64,000 bases of DNA, from contig JAPFBL010000068.1 in the NCBI GenBank assembly GCA_026182355.1, positions 6,389,001 to 6,453,000 of the forward strand, written 5' to 3'. This document shows positions 14,201 to 23,821 of the stretch, one piece after another. Below the pieces are notes generated by a model, which did no database searches, was not told the DNA's origin, and was given only the letters and a program-made list of their open reading frames with translations. Origin of the DNA: Hermatobates lingyangjiaoensis. Lineage: Eukaryota > Arthropoda > Insecta > Hemiptera > Hermatobatidae. How positions within the stretch are numbered: the first letter of the stretch is position 1; each line of letters starts with the position of its first letter. The position numbers and the translations under genes were made by a program.

Positions 14201-16858
14201 TAAAAAAAAAAGATATAACACATAAAAGAAATACATTGTGTTAATAGGATGTCAACATCTCTCATTGGATTACAATATTATTTTACAAATAAAATCTGAA
14301 ATCACTCATTATATGATTGTATGAATACCTGTTAGAATTTCGAGGGTACAGATTTAAATGGACTACCATTTTACCAGATGAATCATTCGGCTTCTTCAAA
14401 GTGTTAGGGTATTTTGAAAAATAAGGGTACTCTCTTTCATAGTCTGGACTGAGGGGCACAATGTGCACTGGCAGTACATCCTGTTCTCCGATTGAATCCT
14501 TCTGTCTTCTGCCACCTAAATCAATAATTTAGTATTCAGTCCTTAAAAATAAGGTAAATCCTGCTCTTACTTCTCATGCACTTTTTTTTACATAATAATA
14601 AATCCATTTACCAATTTATTTATGATATTAGCATAACCGCTGATTTTGAGCATCATGAGTTTATTACACTTGGTCAGTTTTTAATGATTTATCTTTGATT
14701 CAGTCATCCTACTAAGGTTGTTAGGATGTTGATTACTTTGTAACTTTATTACTAATGTAATTAGTTTTTCACTGTCATAAGAATTTTGATTTATGTTTAT
14801 TGATTTTATTGTAAACGTATATATTTAAACAACTCAAAACTAGTTGTTTTCTAATTCAATGGATAGCCTAAATGACTTTTATTTAATATTTTCAAGTTTA
14901 AACTTCCATAGTTTCTCATATAGTATATAATAACTATTATAAGGCGTATTAAAATCACTATTTTATTATTAATGGCTAGATGTACTTAAATTAATATTAA
15001 TAAAAAGATTTCACATAAACACGTGAAACAACAATCAATGATCAAACGACAATAAGAAAATATCAGAAAAATATAAGAAAAATCAGTTAGGTTTTTGACT
15101 CTGACGAAGACCGCTTGTTACGGTTGAATGATCTTAGTCTTGTTTACCCATTTCATATTGTGGTTTGATCATTCAATTATTATGTTTACTTAAAACATTA
15201 TTATACCAGTAATTCAGTTTTTCAGAAAAACTATTGTAATTGTAATTCAGACAATTACTAAAACAACATTTCTAAAATTTTTGATTTTATATTAAGGTTG
15301 AATTCTATAATGCTATGAATGCAATTTGCTGAAGAAATGTCTGATTGAATTTAATGATTACATTTTAAATCAATATCATGCAATAGTAATAACTGTTACC
15401 TAAATAAATATTCTGAATAATAAAAAGGTTATAAAATGAAATAATTTCTTCTAAAATTTAAAAAAAAAAAATTAAAATCTGTTTCAAAACTCTAAACAAA
15501 AAGAAGTTCTTCTTGATGATAGAGATAATTTTTATTTAATGCTACCATGCACTATATACACAAGAAAATCGATGAAGACCACTGTGGGATACAACACCGC
15601 AATTAAGACTCATAATAAAGCTGATACCAATCCCACGTACTTAATGTATCTCTAAATATCAGCTATATTTCATAGTATTCGAAATTATTATGTGATAAAT
15701 TATAATAATACATACATGATATATACATGTATACATACGATAAAAAGATTTCACATGAACACGTGAAATAACAATCAATGATCAAACCACAATATCAAAT
15801 GGGAAAACAAGACTAAGATCTTTCAACCGTAACGAGCGGTCTTCGTCAGAGTCAAAAACCCAACTGAAACACTAGATGCAGAAAACATCTGGTGAGGGGT
15901 TGAGAAGAGTGAGAGGGAAGAGAGGTATTTTAAAAGGGTGAAAGCGCAGGAAAGGGCTAATGTCCAGAAAGGGATGTTTGGGGAAACAAAGGAGTACAGT
16001 AAGAAAGAGTAAACTATCCGCTAGCTGTCAACCCTCTTAGAAGAGGCTATTGCCCTCGTAACGAAAGTATCAAAAATTCTTGCATAGAAAAAATGAAAAT
16101 CATCATATTATTTAGACAGGAGCTAAATTTATTACCTATGAAAAATCAATGTTGTTAAGAAATATTATTGAATCGTCTCTAATTAAATTTAATGTAGCAA
16201 ATATTATAAACATTAGTAACGGTCTCTTCAAACTTGATATTTTCGTCACGAGGGCAATAGCCTCTTTAAAGAGGGTTGACAGCTAGAGTAGTCAACAATG
16301 AAAATTATCATTGGACGAAATAAAACTCTTAATGCCTGAAAATCATATACCTAAAGACGGATATTTAAACATTTATGGGATAGGCAGAATAAAAGTACAT
16401 TAAAAGTTTTCTTCCATATTTAAACGTAAATATTAGGGGATATCCGATAAGGATCTCTAACAACGGAAATTTAGCACCTCTGTCTTGAGGGAGTGCCTGG
16501 TCTCCCTATATTTTCTTTCCTCATGATTGTTAGAACTGAACATTAGTATCTGACGTATGTTTATCTGTTGACTTGTTGAACAGTTTACTCATGAGAATTT
16601 ATTATCTGTTTTATACATTTACGCATCAAAATACGATATATATATATTTAAATTTGTATATTTGGGGAATAGTCCTTTATCAATGCATGTGAGATTAAAT
16701 TGTCTGCCTACTTTTTTCTTGATCAATTTCTTGGATACCTTTTCCAAATCATATGGTGAGTTATATATCTAGTTCCTAGAGAATTTGAAGGACTAATAAG
16801 AGATTTGGAAAAGATATCCAAGAAATTGATCAAGAAAGTAGGCAGAAAATTTAATTTC

Positions 16859-16907
<49 letters not shown>

Positions 16908-19900
16908 AATATATATGTCTGCAAAAAAATGTTAATATAGATAAAGGTCTTTGTTTTTATAATATTTGCACACTCTATTCACTTACTGGTAGAATGTCCG
17001 CTGACAGGGTAAATGTCGAGCATGATACTGAAAGGTTTCTCGTTGTTGACGTAGTCACTTGAAGTTCGGGTCACTGGAGGAAAAGGATGGAAGATTGCCT
17101 GAGTGTGTGACGGCGTGACTTCGGGCAAAGGTTTAAAAGGTACAACTGTCGGCTTAACGCCTCTGTGGCTCAATCTTGTCCCAGTCGGATCAAAATAATT
17201 TGCCTTGGTTATCCCATTGGGTTTGTTAATAAGTCCATTTATGTCCCCTGGCTTGACGATCGGTTTGAAAGGCTGAAGGGGATTCCAGAGACTCGGCACG
17301 AGAGTTGACTCTGATGGTTTCCCTCCTCTATCTCTGACATAATAACCAGCCAGTTTTATTATAGGAGGAACTAAACTTCTGTCTGCCTCTAAATAGTTCA
17401 TAATATCTTGTATTGAATGGACTCGAGGCATTTTTCTATATGACTCCAGCTGAGGATACCTGGAAAAATTTATAATAAAATAAACAGGAATATTTAATTG
17501 TGCATAATGTATAAACCACTATTGTACCACTTAACTTTTTTATATCATACATATTACGCAATGGAGTTCAAAACAATAATAAAGTTCAGTGAAGGAGAAT
17601 CAATAGCATAATATTGATTAAAAATAATAATATAAAAAGTACGGTTTGTTTCCACCCCCGTTTACGGCCATTCACTTCTAGGTTGTTTTTAAAGGTGGAA
17701 AGAGTGCTTCATTTTTTGTTTTCTATCCGTTGTAATTATGATCGAACTCATTTCAGATTTGGTTAAACATCAGGCGTTATAAATTTTATATTAAATAAGT
17801 TTATTAGAATAATTTTAGGACCTACAGCTTTACGTCCTCTCAGAAGAACACTATGCATTGACAAATTCTATCTTCTACATAGAGACTCTAGGGAAATGAC
17901 CAAGATCCAAACCAGAGGAAGCCTGCTGAACCTTAGACCATACTTCACCCCATGAAATAAACTTTCTTAATTTATGTTAAATAAGTTATTTAATTTATAT
18001 CATACTCTAAAAAAATGTTCACATCAAAACCGTTATATTATTTGGAAGATAGCTTGCTTAAATTTCGTTTTTATAATCAGATAGATTGTATTGACTAATG
18101 CTGTCAAAAACAGTAATGATACCTCTCAGTATAAATAGCTGGTTGAGGTCGCCAGAACCCGTGTCTGGCTAGGTCAATTTCCTTAGGCCTTCTGGGCGAA
18201 ATGACGAGGTATCTGAGAGCTTGCGCTGTTTCAATGTCGTCGGTTACGTTCGTCTGAGCTTCTGCAGGTGATGTTACATTTCTGTCATCATTGGTTTGCT
18301 CTTCTTCTTCTTCTATATGAATGAACGCACCTCTTCTGTTGTTTTGAGTAGTTATACTGAGTATTGAAAGGCACAGCTAAAATTATTATATAATTTTTAT
18401 ATACATGAATATAGAAAGGAATTTATAAACCATTATATCGAGGTTAAAAAAATCATATAATAGAAACTTAGGTTCAGCGAAAAGTATTAAGTACAGACTT
18501 AAGATTTAGTACTCAAGGTTGCCAGCTCCTTTTCGTGAAAAAAAAGTTAATTTTTTGTTAATAAAAATTCCTAGGTTTTATAAATAATTACATTAAATAA
18601 TATTAACTCTAGTTACTCTAAATAACAACTCAAAGAATTGTTTATTTGGAATTGTCTTATACTTCTTTCAATTGAACTTATTATAAAATTAGAATTACTA
18701 GCACTGTCTGTTTAGAATTTAAAAAATACTAGAGAAAGTATTGGAAGTGTAAGTTTGTATGCTCTCGTTAAGATGGTTTTCATAAGTGCTTTTTAGTAAA
18801 CATCCCGTTGTAAAAAAATTTCCAGTTGTATTTACTTAAACTTTTTTTTTTAACGGAGCGTGTCCTAACCTATGATGATAAACACCATGCCGAGTTAGTA
18901 AAATAACTTCTACATAACACAAACAACTGGAGAAAGAGCATTTAACCTACTGGCCAAACCATTATACATTCAACAAATTAATAAACGAAATATTTAGTGT
19001 TAATATGTAAGAAACGTAAGGTTATGACGAAGAAATACTAAATTTCTATTTTATTTCTATACATTATATCAATTGCCAACTTTATTCTTGGATTAATCAT
19101 ATAAATTACATTCAGCTTCTTATATGTTTCTAAAAATATTAAAGAAGTTGGTAATTACAGTATTATCAATTAAACAAAGCAATGGAACTCTTAACTCTGT
19201 TTATCTAATTGATATACAATCAATCAGCCCACCCTTGTGGGCACATTGATGATAAATGTGCAGTTCAATGATTTATATTTAAGATAATAAATAGTTATTA
19301 ATAATAATAGATAATTTTATAGTGTTTTTTTAAATATTGGGTCATTTGTTTTGTAATGTTTGAACTGAAGAATATTTGAGCTAAGTTTTAAATGAATCAC
19401 TATGTGTTAGACAAGCTTTCAACTAAATACTAGTAAAATTCAGTATGATGTATATCAGATTATCTATGAAAATATAGTGATTGTCATGAATTTGAAAATG
19501 TATACGTTTAAAAATTGCATTAATAGTTCCATAAATAAAATAATATCCAATTAAATGGAATATTATCAAGTATTAAAACTAAAGAATATTCTGATCGGAT
19601 TTGAACTTATATTTTATTGCTTATAACATTGACCTGTTTAAACAGAGGCATAATCTCATATGTTCTTCACACAATGTTTTACTAACGGTAGCTGTTTAGG
19701 TGATTAGTAGCGGACACGCATCTGGGGCCATGATTTACGGACCGTTCAATTAATCAAAGGCTCATTACTATTCATTAACTTTTTTATTAAAAAAATATTA
19801 ATCAATTTTTTAATTACAATCAAACATTTAAACAGTTTTGCAAGAAAATAAGACACTTTTCAATAAGATTTGATATCGTTTGGAAATATCAATCGTACTG

Positions 19901-20171
19901 ACATACAGGGTGGTAAAATAGACATTTAATGTTTAAAAGTGTAGATTTGCTTGTTTAATTAATTTTGTTTAGTTACGTATATATATTAACAGTTTAAGAG
20001 AAATATTACAATGAGTGCTCCGGCAAAGACTGTAGTTGCCACAAAGACGAGCTTCCTCTTGCTGACGACAAAACCGGACTTGGGAGTTAATTCCGGTTCC
20101 CTGTAGAGGCCCAGCATCTGGCATCCTGCTTTGAACGCCTCACTCCTCTTGTCCGACCCATCCATGGTCAT
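4710..20171 (-). CDS. Gene 1: predicted type II single-pass membrane protein, function unknown (7 coding exons)
   Basis: Spliced CDS join on the minus strand: 20171-20010, 18376-18123, 17459-16987, 14515-14329, 9718-9660, 8663-8537, 5235-4710, about 595 residues. All six introns have GT-AG ends and compatible phases (0, 2, 1, 2, 1, 2). Predicted layout: a basic cytoplasmic N-terminus ending in SKRK; one transmembrane helix at about residues 41-62, split by the phase-0 intron; then an outer region with NVT sequons at 87 and 97 and a run of five Glu near 76-80. A Pro-rich middle follows. Two similar hydrophobic motifs, KPFSIMLDIYP (280-290) and KMVVHLNLYP (345-354), are followed by a charged helix-like segment (490-516) and a Ser/Thr/Glu-rich tail. 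Positive residues before the helix and sequons after it support type II topology. I do not recognise the family and infer no function. Confidence 0.75.
5985..6625 (+). repeat. Unclassified interspersed repeat, copy 1
   Basis: It starts with a GT-rich run. It then shares, in the same order with 10,443-11,165, the blocks CTTTGATgaATCAA, ACAAAAATGG, TTGGGAAGAATTA, GACGGATcAAAATGAAA and AAAGCTATAAAA, and a TCCTGGACTAA block near the end. No intact frame is visible, so class is unknown. Confidence 0.65.
7307..7429. repeat. 13-bp minisatellite, about 9 units
   Basis: A 13-bp unit close to GGATGTCACCTAT is repeated about nine times with point differences. It lies in intron 6 of gene 1. Confidence 0.8.
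8537..8663 (-). CDS. Gene 1 coding exon 6
   Basis: The 127-bp exon lies between a modest acceptor (tttttttaaag) and donor AAG|GTATGG. It encodes EDSSKRNQRAKYMDGADQDV and, further on, YNIEFKSPYFKEHL and MHDEP, an acidic segment rich in Asp and Tyr. The split codon AG|G again gives Arg at the junction with the last exon. The acceptor is the least certain splice site of this gene model. The frame stays open upstream of it to 8,781, but that extension is AT-rich and does not look coding. Confidence 0.72.
8664..9659. other. Gene 1 intron 5 (1.0 kb)
   Basis: AT-rich intron sequence in which nothing was recognised. Confidence 0.55.
9660..9718 (-). CDS. Gene 1 coding exon 5 (59-bp small exon, two possible donors)
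   Basis: The acceptor is tacttttag. The frame reads GRADKVEHFSGEISSLNIF and ends at donor TTG|GTAAGA (exon end 9,660). A second donor 27 bases earlier, CTG|GTGAGA, would end the exon at 9,687 with the same phase and remove nine residues. Both forms join exon 6 through a GGT Gly codon. Phase agreement on both sides is the main support, because so small an exon cannot be called on composition alone. Confidence 0.65.
10443..11165 (+). repeat. Unclassified interspersed repeat, copy 2
   Basis: This copy is led by a longer (GT)n tract (10,443-10,502). It shares ordered blocks with 5,985-6,625, including TTTGGGAAGAATTATGCATA and TTCATCCTGGACTAATGGAT. Divergence between the copies is substantial, so the family is old here. 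Confidence 0.65.
11519..11552. repeat. (TC)n microsatellite
   Basis: About 17 TC dinucleotides with one GC interruption. Confidence 0.9.
13017..13145. repeat. Direct repeat, first copy (second at 13,757-13,890)
   Basis: The blocks TCTAAAGGGTAG, GCATGTAGATTAATTA and ATTGTATTAATAAATAAGTA, followed by ATATATGCA, recur in order about 740 bp downstream, inside the same intron. A third partial match lies near 13,380-13,420. Confidence 0.65.
14329..14515 (-). CDS. Gene 1 coding exon 4 (second LxLYP motif)
   Basis: The 187-bp exon sits between acceptor gatttag and donor CAG|GTATTC. It starts by completing an AGT Ser codon and ends in AG, which joins the next exon as Arg. It encodes GRRQKDSIGEQDVLPVHIVP, a Tyr-rich stretch (YEREYPYFSKYP), and SSGKMVVHLNLYPRN. 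That last motif resembles IMLDIYP in the preceding exon, so the two exons may share an ancestral unit. Confidence 0.82.
15002..15186 (+). mobile_element. Hammerhead-like foldback repeat, copy A
   Basis: The element starts with the family's terminal hairpin (TTTCACATAAACACGTGAAA) and a partial reverse arm. The forward arm has CTGACGA at 15,101-15,107, flanked by GACT before and AGTC at about 15,136. The expected GAAA is GAAT here, so the catalytic core is mutated in this copy. Confidence 0.6.
15741..15880 (-). mobile_element. Hammerhead-like foldback repeat, copy B
   Basis: A single reverse arm of the family. It begins with the terminal hairpin and runs through the CACAATA segment to the core. 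Unlike other copies, the sequence then continues into a purine-rich tail (about 15,880-16,010) and an inverted repeat rather than a mirrored arm. Confidence 0.65.
15800..15862 (-). ncRNA. Candidate hammerhead ribozyme motif (copy B, all pairings kept)
   Basis: On the minus strand: TGGG and GACT (stem I, 5' side), CTGACGA (15,849-15,843), a stem II with ACCG-type pairing around a short loop, GAAA, then AGATCT (15,821-15,816) as a six-base palindromic stem III. One base (T) at the predicted cleavage position is followed by AGTC (15,814-15,811) and CCCA (stem I, 3' side). CUGANGA ... GAAA is the hammerhead consensus with a free position 7. One extra base bulges at the foot of stem II, which may lower activity. 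Function is inferred. Confidence 0.4.
16021..16286. repeat. Inverted repeat pair with about 50-bp arms
   Basis: The arm at 16,021-16,075 starts CTAGCTGTCAACCCTCTT and reappears inverted at 16,233-16,286 with few mismatches, around a 157-bp AT-rich spacer. Each arm holds its own small hairpin of CCTCTT and AAGAGG. It follows the purine-rich tail of foldback copy B and may be part of the same insertion. Confidence 0.7.
16688..16861. mobile_element. Palindromic Penelope-like N-terminal fragment
   Basis: Arms of about 60 bp (16,688-16,750 and 16,802-16,861) are inverted around a 51-bp loop. On the plus strand the right arm reads LEKISKKLIKKVGRKFNF, similar in pattern to the short N-terminal frames at 27,798-27,971 and 42,583-42,790 that precede RT in PLEs. 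The right arm runs directly into (TA)n, as in those copies. Confidence 0.5.
16861..16904. repeat. (TA)n microsatellite
   Basis: About 20 TA dinucleotides adjoining a PLE fragment. Confidence 0.9.
16987..17459 (-). CDS. Gene 1 coding exon 3 (Pro-rich region, first LxxYP motif)
   Basis: This is the longest internal exon: 473 bp coding 157 residues plus one base at each side. The acceptor is tttttccag and the donor is CA|GTAAGTG, both strong. It encodes YPQLESYRKMPRVHS, a Pro-rich stretch with repeated PFKP turns (LQPFKPIVKPG and VVPFKPLPE), and ends with KPFSIMLDIYPVSGHST. Base composition is clearly less AT-rich than the flanking introns. A short distance downstream of the donor the intron holds a (TA)n run and a Penelope-derived hairpin. 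Confidence 0.85.
17460..18122. other. Gene 1 intron 2 (0.66 kb)
   Basis: No recognised element, apart from a less AT-rich segment at about 17,815-17,955 that has no sustained frame. Confidence 0.5.
18123..18376 (-). CDS. Gene 1 coding exon 2 (second half of TM helix, acidic outer stem)
   Basis: The acceptor ttttag is followed by LCLSILSI, which completes the transmembrane helix. After it come TTQNNRRG, a run of five Glu, and two NVT N-glycosylation sequons. The segment ARHGFWRPQPAIYTE leads to the donor AG|GTATCA. The exon codes 84 residues plus two bases, and the split codon AG|G gives Arg. The 254-bp frame is fully open, while the other two frames from the acceptor are closed. Confidence 0.78.
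18377..20009. other. Gene 1 intron 1 (1.6 kb), interrupts the TM helix
   Basis: AT-rich, nothing recognised. It separates the two halves of the predicted membrane helix in phase 0. Confidence 0.5.
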
Positions 20172-20180
20172 ACATTATTT
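20010..20180 (-). CDS. Gene 1 coding exon 1 (start codon, cytoplasmic tail, first half of TM helix)
   Basis: An acceptor (ctattgcag) precedes nine untranslated bases and ATG at 20,171. A second in-frame ATG at 20,165 has a better context (ACCATGG), and an out-of-frame ATG sits at 20,175. The exon codes 54 residues with KRSEAFKAG, GLYREPELTPKSG and SKRK before a hydrophobic run. A donor GTAATA after ATT ends the exon at 20,010 in phase 0. Reading through instead gives a stop eight codons later, so a 61-residue unspliced product is the alternative. Joining to the next exon extends the hydrophobic run to about 22 residues, which strongly favours splicing. The acceptor before the ATG implies an upstream noncoding exon. 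Confidence 0.7.
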
Positions 20181-21659
20181 CTGCAATAGAAAATGTTTTT
20201 AATACTTAAATGAAATTGCATGGACAAGAAGTTCTCATGAACAAAAGTGTTTTATGATCATGTATGAATGATTCATGATCTACATTCATTCATAATCTAT
20301 ACATACTGATAATATTGCAATCAAAGGAGGGAAGCTATGATCAACAAACTTTCAAAACAAACAAACATTTTTAAAGGAATTGAGAAAAGCTAAATGCCTT
20401 AAAGATATTTAGTAAAATATCTTTACTAAAGATTACTAGCTTAATGTTAGTCCCATTGATGACGCAGCCATTGCGAAACCGGTCGGGTGACTTCACCAGC
20501 GATAGACGAGGTATGACGGTTGACAATAATATCTTATTTTAATATAATTTAAAAAAAAATCTTTCTTATCACTTTAAAAATGATGAAATAGCAAAATAAC
20601 TAAATTTGTTAGTTTGATAATAAGTTTAGTGAAGCCATGGTCCTCAACCGGAGTCCAATAGAACTTCGGTAGTCCATTGTTTGGCCTGTTTGTTTGATAA
20701 TTTAGATTCAATAGATAATTTAAGTTATTATTAAATTTTTTATTTAAAAAAAAATTGTTTTCATTGCCTATTATTGAAAAACTCCCATACTACTAATTCC
20801 ACAACTATCTCTATACAAATACTATCAATTGTTTATAAGGCAAGTAAATTATCAAATTTTTAGAAGAGTGAAGTAATTTTAATATCAGAACTAACTAGTA
20901 AGCTGTTTAATAAAGTATTGTTAAGCGTAAAATGAAGAATCGTAAGTGTCACAGTTGTCTGTTTGGGGACAAAAGTTGAGTTCCACTGACTGATGGCGTA
21001 ACGTCTAAAATTACATGCCTGCATGTGTGATAGCAACATGTTGTCTAAGTAGCCATGTGGGACTACTAAACGCAAAATAAACCACACGCCTAAACTTTCA
21101 TGCTAAGCTTCATGTTAAACTATAACAGCTCTTTAAAGTTTACACTATTTAACAGTGCAAAATTGTTTCTTCTCCCGAATCTGACAAGATTATTCCGTCT
21201 TAACTCAAAAGTTTTTCCGAATGACTTCATAACATTTATTTGAATACAGATGCTAGCAAAGAGATGATTACATGTTTTTTCTCTTAAGCAAGTCACTAAA
21301 TAGATACAAATTTAAGCTTTGACATTCAATTCAATTCGCAACTTGATACTTGATATGGCTTTCAAACGTCATTATATTGTACTTTACTTCCTTCCACTTG
21401 AAAACTTTCTTTTCTTTGGTGCCATAAATTATAGTATTCTTGTTTGTTGCTTCAAACCTAATTTTATAATTTTCAATTCAGCTCTAGTTATGTACAAATA
21501 GATGATTTTGCTTATAAAATGAGCAGCAACTATAACTCGCAATTCGATCATTGCTGTCAGCTCGGTTTTCGTTGCAGGCGATGCTGTGGGTGTACACACT
21601 CAGATAAGCATTGCTTAATTCATTCTAATCCATTGATGAATCAATAGCTGGAAACTTAC
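20181..21659. other. Presumed 5' UTR intron of gene 1
   Basis: This region lies between the acceptor ahead of the start codon and the candidate noncoding exon at 21,660. Two less AT-rich islands (20,442-20,525 and 20,636-20,690) were seen but have no clear frame or paired splice sites. They could be alternative leader exons. Confidence 0.35.
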
Positions 21660-21770
21660 ATCTAGAAGCTTATCAGCCGCGGACTGAATTAGTGTTGTCT
21701 GAGGCGTGTATGATGTCACTAATATACACTTCCTCGCATCATTAATAATAAAGAATAGTCTTTATAAGCT
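21660..21770 (-). promoter_or_regulatory. Candidate promoter and untranslated first exon of gene 1
   Basis: On the minus strand a TATAAAG box at 21,767-21,761 is followed by a moderately GC-rich stretch with TCAGAC and TTCAGTCC initiator-like sequences. A strong donor, AGAT|GTAAGT, ends the stretch at 21,660. The first coding exon carries an acceptor just ahead of its ATG, so a leader exon is expected upstream. This is the best candidate within 1.6 kb, but the evidence is motif-level only. Confidence 0.3.
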
Positions 21771-22710
21771 CTAATCCTTGTAGGATAATATTAATCGTAG
21801 CTGCAGTTATTAATTATTCATTATCAAATATGAAACAACAAAGCTCTTGACTCGAGCCCTCACATTTGCGGTGGAAAAATTCTATTTTGAAATCATAAAA
21901 AAAATCCATTTGGCTTTATGGTGGTATTTCAATTAAAATGTAATAGTAATTTCATAGACGATAATGTTTGTAGCAAAGAAACAATGATACAACGTAAATT
22001 ATTTTTATCAAGTGACCACACTTATAGCCTGTATATCTTATGCTGTATTTAAAGAGCCAAGGTGTTGTTCATTACGATTGGGTACCTATTAACATCACTT
22101 ATTGGGATGATCAACATTACTTATGTGATTGAAAACCCTGGGCAACATGTCAAGCATGGCGTTAGGTGATCATCACGGCAGCTTACTCACAATTATTTAT
22201 TGTTACTGAGTTTGACTGTTCAAGATTTTTAGTAATGTGTAAAACTTACTAAAGTAGAACTTGCCTAATTAAAAAAATTCATACTAAGAATAACCCGAAA
22301 TTAAAATATGTACACAATTATGTTAAATTTATTAATGGCATAATGTGAAATGCTCAATTAGAAATGTTTCTTTCATGGCTTGCACACCTTAGACATCCAA
22401 TATATTTCAAAAAAATAATTCATACTTTTACACTTGATTAACTCTTGTTTTCTTTCATTTTACTTTTTAAGGAAATTAGTAGACAATAACTGAAATGATA
22501 ATAATAATACAAATACTAATTTAAATCTTTAAAATTATATTGATAATATTCCTAGATAACAATAAATAATAATCCTTTTTAATCATTTGATCAGCGAATC
22601 TAACGTTAACCTGACACTTTAGTAATTTTATATACCCCTATTTAATATGAGTCAAAAAAGTATTTTGTAAAAGTTGCTGAGATATACTTTGGGCCAAGAG
22701 TCATCGCCAT
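21771..22710. other. AT-rich intergenic stretch
   Basis: No gene or element recognised between the presumed gene 1 promoter and the 114-bp tandem repeat. Confidence 0.5.
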
Positions 22711-23508
22711 GTTGAATACACTGGCTTCTAGCAGAACACCGACGTTTCACAACATTATGTTTGGTTGACACTTTGTTGGGTGACACCACATGATGATCGT
22801 GCCGTCGGTAATGTTGCTCCCCATGTTGAATACACTGGCTTCTAGTAGAACACCGACGTTTCACAACATTATGCTTGGTTGGCACTTTGTTGGGTGACAC
22901 CACATGATGATCGTGCCGTCGGTAATGTTGCTCCCCATGTTGAATACACTGGCTTCTAGTAGAACACCGACGTTTCACAACATTATGCTTGGTTGGCACT
23001 TTGTTGGGTGACACCACATGATGATCGTGCCGTCGGTAATGTTGCTCCCCATGTTGAATACACTGGCTTCTAGTAGGACACCCACGTTTCACAACATTAT
23101 GCTTGGTTGACACTTTGTTGGGTGACACCACAAGGTGATTGTGCCGTCGGTAATGTTGCTCCCCATGTTGAATACACTGGCTTCTAGTAGAACACCGACG
23201 TTTCACAACATTATGCTTGGTTGGCACTTTGTTGGGTGACACCACATAGTTATGGTGCCGTCGGTAATGTTGCTCCCCATGTTGAATACACTGGCTTCTA
23301 GTAGGACACCCACGTTTCACAACATTATGCTTGGTTGACACTTTGTTGGGTGACACCACAAGGTGATTGTGCCGTCGGTAATGTTGCTCCCCATGTTGAA
23401 TACACTGGTTTCTAGTAGAACACCGACGTTTCACAACATTATGCTTGGTTGGCACTTTGTTGGGTGACACCACATGGTGATTGTGCCGTCGGTAATGTTG
23501 CTCCCCAT
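22711..23508. repeat. 114-bp tandem repeat, 7 units
   Basis: Seven units of 114 bp (for example unit starts at 22,711 and 22,825), highly alike. Because 114 is divisible by 3, the minus strand stays open for 273 codons. The translation repeats 38 residues such as SPNKVPTKHNVVKRRCSTRS followed by QCIQHGEQHYRRH. Variants alternate between PTKHNVVKRRCS and STKHNVVKRGCP types, which suggests duplication of two-unit blocks. There is no signal peptide, no start in good context and no splice context, so I call it a minisatellite rather than a gene. Confidence 0.85.
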
Positions 23509-23607
23509 GTTGAGAGGTGCTGAATAATCTTCAACTACACCTTCGCCCCATAGATATCGCATAAGTGTACAGCATATAAGTGTTATCTCTGAATATAAAT
23601 GTAAAAG

Positions 23608-23818
23608 GTTTCACAAAAAACAAGTGAAATAGCATTAAATGATCAAACCACAATAAGAAAAGAAAAAAAAAGACTAAGATCTTTCAACTGTCAAAAGTGG
23701 TCTTTGTCAGAGTTGGGTCTTGTTGGGCTTTTGATTCTGACGAAGATTGATTGTTACGGTTGAAAGATCTTAGTATTTTTTTACCAGTTCTTATTGTGGT
23801 TTGATCATATATATAGAA
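23608..23818. mobile_element. Hammerhead-like foldback repeat, copy C
   Basis: Both arms are present: a decayed reverse arm (its core reads CTGACAAA on the minus strand) and a forward arm with CTGACGA at 23,737-23,743 and GAAAGATCTTAGT at 23,762. The stem I match is weakened (GATT against AGTA). It ends in a short TA run. Confidence 0.6.
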
Positions 23819-23821
23819 TTT

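Larger units (their letters stand above)
9719..14328. other. Gene 1 intron 4 (4.6 kb)
   Basis: The largest intron of gene 1. It holds the second copy of the unclassified repeat (10,443-11,165), a (TC)n run at 11,519-11,552 and a direct repeat pair (13,017-13,145 and 13,757-13,890). The remainder is AT-rich without recognised content. Confidence 0.6.
14516..16986. other. Gene 1 intron 3 (2.5 kb), repeat-filled
   Basis: The intron carries two hammerhead-like foldback elements (15,002-15,186 and 15,741-15,880), a 50-bp inverted repeat pair (16,021-16,075 and 16,233-16,286), and a palindromic Penelope N-terminal fragment (16,688-16,861) followed by (TA)n at 16,861-16,904. Confidence 0.65.

Noticed and set aside
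22652..23473. 273-codon open frame of repeated 38-residue units as a protein gene
   Set aside because: It follows the 114-bp tandem repeat exactly, has no start or splice context and no relation to a known family; better explained as a minisatellite.
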